From Nautiliales bacterium (lineage in GTDB: Bacteria > Campylobacterota > Campylobacteria > Campylobacterales > JAADDX01): 42,180 nt of DNA. Under the pieces are notes generated by a model. That model worked only from the letters and a program-made list of their open reading frames with translations, searched no databases and had not been told where the DNA came from. The translations under genes and the position numbers were made by a program. The stretch spans positions 1 to 42,180 of the forward strand of contig JAUUDM010000029.1 in NCBI GenBank assembly GCA_030826765.1. The letters are read 5' to 3'. Of the stretch, positions 35,353 to 42,180 are shown piece by piece (within the stretch, counting starts at the first letter, position 1; each line of letters opens with the position of its first letter).

Positions 35353-35787
35353 TTACTCAAAATCTTCTTCATATTCATACTCTCGTATATATAAATTTAA
35401 TTTAGAACCATATTTTTCAACTATTTTAGTTATTGCATTTTCATTGCTTAATTGAGTTATCTCTTTTTTCTCAACATCAATAAATATAAATGGTTTATGT
35501 TTTTTTACAATATTTTTAATTATAAAAGAAATAAATTTTTTTTTATTATCTTCATTAACATCTATTTTTTTAACTATATCATCAAAAGAGACTTCATCCT
35601 CAAACTCGCCTATATCTGTATATAAAGTAGATGGATCAAATTCTGAATAACTTCCTTCACTTTCACAAGAAGCAAATTCTCTAATTTCCTCAACAATATC
35701 ATAAGAAACATCACTATTAAACATATAAACAACACAACCATCAAATGATCCTTTTAATTTTTTAACTTCATAATCTAATAGTTTCAT
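35353..35787 (-). CDS. acidic protein, unknown (first gene of island operon)
   Basis: 144 aa, strongly acidic (ESEGSYSEFDPSTLYTDIGE, EYEYEEDFE), not recognised. A longer reading to 35961 would run through the promoter and into the divergent WYL gene. The ATG at 35787 has AAAGGATATAAAA in front, so I use that. Upstream is a minus-strand TATAAT (35819-35824). Its acidity could suit a DNA-mimic or regulatory role, which is only a guess. Confidence 0.65.
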   Translation of the reverse strand: MKLLDYEVKKLKGSFDGCVVYMFNSDVSYDIVEEIREFASCESEGSYSEFDPSTLYTDIGEFEDEVSFDDIVKKIDVNEDNKKKFISFIIKNIVKKHKPFIFIDVEKKEITQLSNENAITKIVEKYGSKLNLYIREYEYEEDFE

Positions 35788-35818
35788 TTTTATATCCTTT
35801 TTCATTAAATTCAGTGAA

Positions 35819-35824
35819 ATTATA
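35819..35824 (-). promoter_or_regulatory. -10 box of the island operon
   Basis: TATAAT on the minus strand, 31 nt upstream of the first start codon; a -35 is unclear. The WYL dyad lies about 27 bp further upstream, so a bound regulator could act on both directions. Confidence 0.45.
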
Positions 35825-35850
35825 TTATTTAACTTAACCATTTTGTGTCG

Positions 35851-35870
35851 TTTTGATATAATTATCAAAA
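35851..35870. promoter_or_regulatory. perfect dyad operator overlapping the WYL gene promoter
   Basis: TTTTGATA-TAAT-TATCAAAA: two perfect 8-bp arms around TAAT. It contains the plus-strand -10 TATAAT (35857-35862), 17 bp from a TTAACC -35 at 35834-35839. The position suits autorepression by the WYL regulator, but other divergent promoters in this window are also near-symmetric, so it may simply be promoter geometry. Confidence 0.5.
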
Positions 35871-35879
35871 AGGTTACAA

Positions 35880-36773
35880 ATGAAAGCAAAAAATTATAGT
35901 AAAACATTATCAATTTTGCTTGATTTAATAAATATGTTTTATGCAGGAAAAAGTTTGACAACTACAGATATAGAAAATATGTATGATATTTCAAAACGCT
36001 CAGCTCAGCGATATATAGGATATTTAAAAGAAGCAGGATTTAGAATAAAAAGTAAAAATAGAAAATATTATCTTGAAAATATTATTGATAAAGATAAAAA
36101 AATAATATTTGAGGCTATTGAATCATTAGCCAAAAATGCCGGAATAGAAAAAGAAATATTACCTTTACTTAAACAACTCAAGATTATAAGTGAAGAAAAT
36201 ATCTTTTATTCAAAACTTGATATTGAAAAAATCGAGCCTATGACCTTTAAAAAAATAGAAGAAGCAATAAAAGATAAAAAAATCATTAAAATAAAATATA
36301 AAATGAATGATAAACTTTATGATATGGAAATAAAACCTCTTAAGATTTCAAATTTTGAGGGTTATTGGTATGTAAATGCTTTAAATTATAAAAATCAATA
36401 CCGAGTTTATCATATAAAAAGTATTGAGTATTTGAAAATTAGTGATGAAAATTTTGAAATTGAAAAAGATATTTTAAAAAATTTAGATAAAGCTGTAAAT
36501 ATTTGGTACGACCCAACTGTGAAACCTTTTATAGTCGAACTTTTTGCCAATAAAGATGCAACAAAATATCTTGAAAGAATCCCTATTTCTAAAACTCAAC
36601 ACATCATAAAAAATAGTGATGGAACTTCAACAATTTATCTTGAAATAACAAATACACAAGAAATAATTAAAACTGTTTTAATGTGGATTCCTAAATTAAG
36701 AGTAATTGCACCAAAATATTTAAAAGAAGAGATTCATAAACATATAAAAGAATATATTGATTCTAAGATTTAA
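35880..36773 (+). CDS. HTH-WYL transcriptional regulator
   Basis: 297 aa. The N-terminal winged helix-turn-helix (1-64) contains TTTDIENMYDISKRSAQRYI. The WYL domain (about 120-190) has GYWYVNALNYKNQYRVYHI, with WYV at 163-165 for the WYL motif, and a WCX-like C-terminal domain follows. Such proteins (BrxR, CapW) often repress phage-defence operons and respond to nucleic-acid ligands. It is divergent from the island operon and shares a 92-bp intergenic region with a dyad. The ATG has AAAAAGG 7 nt upstream. It ends in a hairpin shared with infC. Confidence 0.88.
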   Translation: MKAKNYSKTLSILLDLINMFYAGKSLTTTDIENMYDISKRSAQRYIGYLKEAGFRIKSKNRKYYLENIIDKDKKIIFEAIESLAKNAGIEKEILPLLKQLKIISEENIFYSKLDIEKIEPMTFKKIEEAIKDKKIIKIKYKMNDKLYDMEIKPLKISNFEGYWYVNALNYKNQYRVYHIKSIEYLKISDENFEIEKDILKNLDKAVNIWYDPTVKPFIVELFANKDATKYLERIPISKTQHIIKNSDGTSTIYLEITNTQEIIKTVLMWIPKLRVIAPKYLKEEIHKHIKEYIDSKI

Positions 36774-36789
36774 AATAGATATTTATGAA

Positions 36790-36818
36790 AAAAAGAAGAA
36801 AAATTATTTCTTCTTTTT
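36790..36818. terminator. bidirectional terminator (WYL gene / infC)
   Basis: AAAAAGAAGAAA (36790-36801) and TTTCTTCTTTTT (36807-36818) form a perfect 12-bp stem with a 5-base loop that holds the infC stop. The hairpin also encodes the C-terminal lysines of IF3. Confidence 0.65.
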
Positions 36819-37328
36819 AGGATATACAAGCATATTGATATGGTTACCTTCTAATTTAGGTTCTCCATCTCTATCTGCATAATCTTTTACCATATCCCAA
36901 ACTTTATTGATTACCTCAAATCCAGCTTGTGGAGTAGCAATTTCTCTACCTCTTAAAAAGATTCTAAATTTAACATGTTTTCCTTTACTTAAAAACTCAA
37001 GAGCATGTTTTACTTTATAATCAATATCGTGTTGATCGATTTTTGATGTAAATTTAATCTCTTTTACATCTATTTTAGCTTGTTTTTTTCTAGCTTCTTT
37101 TTGTTTTTTTTCTTGTTGATATTTGTATTTACCATAATCCATAATTTTAGCAACAGGTGGCTTAGCATTAGCAGCTACTACTACTAGATCTAGTCCTGCA
37201 TTATAAGCTTTATCAAGTGCTTCACTTGTTGGAATAATTCCAAGTTCACCCTCTGGTGCAACACATCTAACTTCTTGGCTCAATCTTAATACATCATCAT
37301 TCATTATTACTTTATCTTTTTTACTCAT
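36804..37328 (-). CDS. infC: translation initiation factor IF-3
   Basis: Binds the 30S subunit and secures start-codon fidelity. It opens [16 protein letters not shown], with the conserved GxAPE region seen as VAPEGELGI, then [35 protein letters not shown] and the C-domain [13 protein letters not shown]. 174 aa is standard. Here it starts with ordinary ATG rather than the rare AUU of enterobacteria. It overlaps the end of thrS by 4 nt; the thrS-infC order is widespread. Confidence 0.96.
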   Translation of the reverse strand: MSKKDKVIMNDDVLRLSQEVRCVAPEGELGIIPTSEALDKAYNAGLDLVVVAANAKPPVAKIMDYGKYKYQQEKKQKEARKKQAKIDVKEIKFTSKIDQHDIDYKVKHALEFLSKGKHVKFRIFLRGREIATPQAGFEVINKVWDMVKDYADRDGEPKLEGNHINMLVYPKKKK

Positions 37329-39148
37329 AATCTAACCTCATTTTCTTCCTTAATTTTTCTTATAAATTCATCTCTTGAGATATCATATTTTTCTTTTCTT
37401 CTTCTATCTCTTATTGCAAGTGAATTATTTGTCATTTCTTCTTCACCTACAATAATTACATATGGAACTCTTTGTTTTTCAGCATTTCTAATTCTTTTGT
37501 TTAATGAATCATTGCTATCATAAACTTCTGTTTTAATATCGTCAAAAAGCAGTTCTTTTTGAAGTTTTTTACAATATTCTACATTATTTTCACTAATTGG
37601 AACAATTATCGCTTTTACAGGTGCAATAAATACTGGGAATTCACCAGCAAAATGTTCTGTTAAAATAGCTGTAAATCTTTCAAAACTTCCTAAAATTGCA
37701 CGATGTAGCATTACAGGTCTTTTTTTCTCATTGTTTTCATCGATATAGTGAATATCAAATCTTTCAGGTAAATTAAAATCTACTTGAATTGTTCCACATT
37801 GCCATTTTCTACCAATTGCATCTGTAATTTTAATATCAATTTTTGGACCATAAAAAGCACCACCACCTTCGTCTGTTCCATAATCTTTACCTAAATTATT
37901 AAGAGCATTTCTAAGTGAAGTAGTAGCTATTTCCCAAATCTCATCATCACCAATAGCTTTATCCGGTTTTGTAGAAATTTCCATTTCATAATCAAACCCA
38001 AAAGTTTTCATAATTTTATCTACAAAATCTAAAACTTCAATAACTTGATTCTCAATTTGTGACGGCATACAAAAAATATGAGCATCATCTTGAGTAAATT
38101 CTCTAACTCTTAAAAGTCCGTGTAAAACTCCACTTTTTTCGTGTCTGTGAACTGTTCCAAATTCAAAGAATTTAAGTGGGAGTTCTTTATAACTTCTAAC
38201 TTTATGGTCAAAAATTCTAACATGACTTAAACAGTTCATCGGTTTAATACCATATTCTGCATTATTATCATCTTCGATAGTTGTAAAATACATATTTTCT
38301 TTGTAATTTTGATAATGCCCTGAAATTTTCCACATATCGCTTTTTAAGATTTCTGGACCTTTTACTGGTTCATATTCTCTTACAATATGAGCTTGAAATA
38401 AAAGTTTTTCTAAATTTGCTCTAAGAGTCGCACCTTTTGGTAGCCATATTGGAAGACCTGGTCCTACTTTTTCATCAAAAAACCATAAATCCATCTCGCT
38501 CCCAAGTTTTCTATGGTCTCTTTTTTCTGCTTCTTTTAGCATATCAAGATATTTTTTAAGTGCTTCTTTATCAGCAAATGCAGTTCCATAAACTCTTGTA
38601 AGCATTTCTCTATCACTATCTCCACCAAGATATGCCCCAGCAACTTTTTGAAGTTTAAATGCTTTAATTAGCCCTTGATTTGGTAAATGGGGTCCTCTAC
38701 ATAAATCTTCGAAATCACCTTGTTTATAAATAGAGACAACCTCATCTGGAATTCTTTTTAAAACTTCAAGTTTTAAATCATCATCTTTAAATTTTTCTAA
38801 AGCTTGCTCTTTTGTAATTTCATATCTTTCAATTGGAGCTTTTTTCTTAGCAATTTGTTGCATTTTTTTCTCAACTTGTTTTAAGTTTTTATCGCTAAAT
38901 TCTCCATTAATTCTCATATCATAATAAAATCCACCTTCAACTACTGGTCCTACAAAAAATTTAGTCCCTGGAAAAAGCTCTTCTATAGCTTGCGCCATAA
39001 GATGTGCAGTTGAATGTCTTAAAACTTCTAATGCCTCTTCACTATTTCCGTAATAAATAGGCTCACCACCTTCAATATTTTTAGCTTCAGCAGTCTGTAA
39101 GTCAATTATCTGACCGTCTTTTTTTAGTGCAATTTGAATTTGCTCCAC
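37325..39148 (-). CDS. thrS: threonyl-tRNA synthetase
   Basis: Charges tRNA-Thr. The editing domain motif [10 protein letters not shown] is at 46-55, where only about 40 residues precede it. The N-terminal TGS-like domain is therefore reduced compared with E. coli ThrS (642 aa), as in C. jejuni. The core has motif 2 [16 protein letters not shown] and [14 protein letters not shown], the zinc ligands Cys in PMNC and His in [13 protein letters not shown], and [13 protein letters not shown]. It starts with GTG at 39148 after AAAGGATAGAA. The promoter has an extended -10, TGGTAAAAT, at 39170-39178. Transcribed ahead of infC. Confidence 0.95.
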   Translation of the reverse strand: MEQIQIALKKDGQIIDLQTAEAKNIEGGEPIYYGNSEEALEVLRHSTAHLMAQAIEELFPGTKFFVGPVVEGGFYYDMRINGEFSDKNLKQVEKKMQQIAKKKAPIERYEITKEQALEKFKDDDLKLEVLKRIPDEVVSIYKQGDFEDLCRGPHLPNQGLIKAFKLQKVAGAYLGGDSDREMLTRVYGTAFADKEALKKYLDMLKEAEKRDHRKLGSEMDLWFFDEKVGPGLPIWLPKGATLRANLEKLLFQAHIVREYEPVKGPEILKSDMWKISGHYQNYKENMYFTTIEDDNNAEYGIKPMNCLSHVRIFDHKVRSYKELPLKFFEFGTVHRHEKSGVLHGLLRVREFTQDDAHIFCMPSQIENQVIEVLDFVDKIMKTFGFDYEMEISTKPDKAIGDDEIWEIATTSLRNALNNLGKDYGTDEGGGAFYGPKIDIKITDAIGRKWQCGTIQVDFNLPERFDIHYIDENNEKKRPVMLHRAILGSFERFTAILTEHFAGEFPVFIAPVKAIIVPISENNVEYCKKLQKELLFDDIKTEVYDSNDSLNKRIRNAEKQRVPYVIIVGEEEMTNNSLAIRDRRRKEKYDISRDEFIRKIKEENEVRL

Positions 39149-39169
39149 TTCTATCCTTTTTTTAGCTGT

Positions 39170-39178
39170 ATTTTACCA
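39170..39178 (-). promoter_or_regulatory. extended -10 of thrS-infC
   Basis: TGGTAAAAT on the minus strand, 22 nt from the GTG start. TGn upstream of the hexamer is typical of Campylobacterota vegetative promoters, which depend little on a -35. Confidence 0.45.
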
Positions 39179-39183
39179 TAAAA

Positions 39184-39894
39184 TTATAAATTTTTATCTT
39201 CATAATAAAAAGGATTTTCAACTCTTGTTAGTTTTTCTTCAAAATTAGCACTTGGAAAATCTAAAATTTTTTTACTCGCAATTGTACCTTTTCGAATATT
39301 ATCATATGGATGAGTATAAAGATTATAGCCTAAATTATATAATGCAAAACGGATAGGAGTAGCCACTGAATAAGTAGTTATAATTTTTGGACTCAGTTTT
39401 TCAATATCCCTAAAATATTCAATCGTCCAAAGTTCACGATTTACTTTTGGAGAAAATGCATCTTGAAAAACAATATCAATTTTATCTAACTTTTTAATAT
39501 ATTCTCTTGCATCACCTACAAAGACTTCCACCTCTACCCACTCATCTTTATAAAATCCTTTTTCAGCAATAGCATCAATAATATATTTTATTTTTTCAAA
39601 CTCTTTAGGATATTTAAAATCTTTAAGACTTTTAACTAATTTTCCATCAAATTCCGGTGAATAAATCTTTAGTTTGGAATTAATTGGTCTATTTAAAATT
39701 GCTAAAAAAGTATTATACCCAAGTCCAAAACAAATATCCAAAATCTTTATCTCTTTTTTATCTACAACACCAAAAGCTGGATAAATATGTTTATATAAAG
39801 TTTCTGTAACTGCGCCTTCAATTGAATGGTAACATTCATTATATTTATCATTTTTTAGCGTTATTGTTCCATCATCTGTAATAACTTCTCTCAA
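39184..39894 (-). CDS. mnmD: MnmD/MnmC-like tRNA methyltransferase
   Basis: SAM-dependent methyltransferase expected to complete the mnm5 modification of U34 in tRNA. SAM loop ILDICFGLGYNTFLAIL, then VEVFVGDAREYI, FQDAFSPKVNRELWTIEYF (the DAFxP...LW signature of MnmC_1 proteins) and IITTYSVATPIRFALYNLGY. The FAD oxidoreductase half of E. coli MnmC is absent. A start at 39924 would overlap the serS promoter; a TTG at 39894 has AAAAAGGATATAT upstream and fits the family start, so I use it (236 aa). Confidence 0.85.
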   Translation of the reverse strand: MREVITDDGTITLKNDKYNECYHSIEGAVTETLYKHIYPAFGVVDKKEIKILDICFGLGYNTFLAILNRPINSKLKIYSPEFDGKLVKSLKDFKYPKEFEKIKYIIDAIAEKGFYKDEWVEVEVFVGDAREYIKKLDKIDIVFQDAFSPKVNRELWTIEYFRDIEKLSPKIITTYSVATPIRFALYNLGYNLYTHPYDNIRKGTIASKKILDFPSANFEEKLTRVENPFYYEDKNL

Positions 39895-39910
39895 ATATAT
39901 CCTTTTTTGA

Positions 39911-41196
<1,286 letters not shown>

Positions 41197-41204
41197 GGTA
41201 AAAA

Positions 41205-42180
41205 ATGGCTGAAGAAGAAAAACAAGATAATCAAGAAAATAGTGAAGAAAATGAAATTATCATTGAAGAGGATGAAAATTCTGAATCTGAAAATAATGAA
41301 CAAATAGAGGAAGAAGAAAATAAAAAAAAGAAACTTTTTTTAATTCTTATTGCCCTTTTAATAACTATAATTATTCTTTTACTTGTTTTACTTCTAGTCT
41401 TAGTTCTTAAAAAGAAAAAAGAAGAAAACAATATTCCTAAAGAAAAAATAGAACAAATTACAAAAAAATTACAAAAAAAACATATTCAAAAAACAACAAT
41501 TGATGAATTTGTAAAAAAAGCAAATATCCTTTTTGCAAAAGGAGAACATCAAAAAGCATTAAATTTACTAAATAAATTATCTGTATTTTCTGAATCATTA
41601 TCTAATTATAATCTTGGAGTAATACAGATAAAAGAGAAAAATTACAAAAAAGCTATTGAATATTTCAATAAAGCTATTGCAAATAAAGATAATAGTTGTA
41701 TCTCTGCAATTAATGCTGCATATTGTTCATTACAATTAAAAGATAAAAAAAGATTTGAATATTATTCACATTTAGCTGAACTATATTTGCCTCAAACAAC
41801 TACTTTAAAAGGATATCCATACTATTATGCATTAGTTCACTACTATTTAGGTGAAGAATTTGAGGCATTAGCTGGACTTGATAAATCAAAATCATATCCT
41901 AAAATAACAAAAGAATTAAAAACTGCAATCTATAACCTATATGATGATCCATATCACGCTATCGATACTACAAAAGATGACTTTATTTTAGGTATGTCTT
42001 ATGCAAGAATCGGTGAGTATGCTCTAGCTAAACCTCATTTACAAAAAGCTTCTTTAACTTATCCACTAAAAGCAGGTGTAGCTTTAGCTTTGGTAGAATT
42101 AAAACTACAAGAATACAAAAATGCATCAAATAATTTAAAAAATGCTGAAAAAAAAGATACTGTAGTTTACCCTATAAAAG
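41205..42180 (+). CDS. pflB: PflB-like TPR membrane protein (3' end outside window)
   Basis: At least 325 codons, open to the window edge. A very acidic cytoplasmic tail (1-40) and a single membrane helix (about 44-68, KLFLILIALLITIIILLLVL) are followed by a helical TPR region (KANILFAKGEHQKALNLL, then YNLGVIQIKEKNYKKAIEYF). In C. jejuni the gene directly after serS (Cj0390) is PflB, a flagellar-motor scaffold protein with the same plan that positions stator units. Gene order and architecture agree, but the C-terminal part is not visible. ATG at 41205 after AAGGTAAAA. Confidence 0.75.
   Translation, partial: MAEEEKQDNQENSEENEIIIEEDENSESENNEQIEEEENKKKKLFLILIALLITIIILLLVLLLVLVLKKKKEENNIPKEKIEQITKKLQKKHIQKTTIDEFVKKANILFAKGEHQKALNLLNKLSVFSESLSNYNLGVIQIKEKNYKKAIEYFNKAIANKDNSCISAINAAYCSLQLKDKKRFEYYSHLAELYLPQTTTLKGYPYYYALVHYYLGEEFEALAGLDKSKSYPKITKELKTAIYNLYDDPYHAIDTTKDDFILGMSYARIGEYALAKPHLQKASLTYPLKAGVALALVELKLQEYKNASNNLKNAEKKDTVVYPIK

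Noticed and set aside
27624..35787. A DISARM or Dpd system
   Set aside because: The PLD and SNF2 pairing is similar, but DrmA, DrmB, a methylase, DpdA and the other diagnostic genes are missing.
35788..35961. Longer form of the acidic protein, extended to 35961 with a hydrophobic N-terminus
   Set aside because: It would run through the promoter region and antisense into the WYL gene; the ATG at 35787 has a proper ribosome binding site.
37325..39148. N-terminally truncated thrS
   Set aside because: The reduced TGS region is also seen in C. jejuni ThrS, so it is normal for the group; the GTG start has a good ribosome binding site.

Overview
ORGANISM. The window is very AT-rich and reads like a chromosome segment of a Campylobacterota (epsilonproteobacterial) species. 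The evidence is a bacillosamine-type N-glycosylation locus (PglF, PglE, PglC, PglB, PglK), FliW, a serS gene followed by a PflB-like TPR membrane protein (the Cj0389-Cj0390 order of Campylobacter jejuni), a ThrS with a reduced N-terminus, and a secreted LigE-type ATP-dependent ligase. The AT content would suit a Nautiliales genus such as Caminibacter, but the genus cannot be fixed from sequence reading alone.

LAYOUT. (1) 1-123: 3' end of a plus-strand gene, ending in a terminator shared with the glycan operon. (2) 143-22199: one long minus-strand operon read from right to left. In transcription order it holds a UDP-glucuronate epimerase, ligE, pglK (frameshifted), rmlA, rmlC, rmlD, a four-helix-bundle gene, rmlB, a Wzx flippase, glf, a set of glycosyltransferases with fragments among them, pglB, pglC, a MazF-like/PglE fusion and pglF. 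It supplies dTDP-rhamnose, UDP-galactofuranose and diNAcBac-type sugars, assembles a lipid-linked glycan, flips it and transfers it to Asn in periplasmic proteins. (3) 22247-27629: housekeeping genes: trpF, surE, tcdA, phnA-like, msrB, fliW, argB, rpiB and a coiled-coil membrane protein. (4) 27624-36773: an accessory island. It is an eight-gene minus-strand operon (acidic protein, YqiA-like esterase, unknown, N-formylglutamate-amidohydrolase-like, small helical protein, unknown 438 aa protein, PLD nuclease, SNF2-type helicase) with a divergent WYL regulator whose promoter contains a perfect dyad. (5) 36804-42180: core genes infC, thrS, an MnmD-like methyltransferase, serS and the start of a pflB-like gene.

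MOST UNUSUAL. Seven clusters of a degenerate 7-bp repeat (consensus TTTTGAG/CTCAAAA), each about four units (28 bp) long, are confined to rmlD, the four-helix-bundle gene boundary and rmlB, and most are translated as extra loops. A MazF/PemK-like toxin domain is fused in frame to the PglE aminotransferase, and an abandoned start site with a good ribosome binding site is still visible at the junction. pglK is broken at a (TA)n tract, while a second, unrelated flippase (Wzx) lies in the same operon. One glycosyltransferase gene joins a GT2 head to a GT4 tail, directly behind what looks like the missing GT4 head. The helicase/PLD/unknown trio under a WYL regulator resembles a defence system, but it is not one I can name.

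REGULATION. All four divergent junctions have start codons close together (about 30-92 bp apart) and share symmetric or overlapping -10 elements of TATAAT type. Convergent junctions share short bidirectional hairpins, some of them inside the 3' ends of genes.
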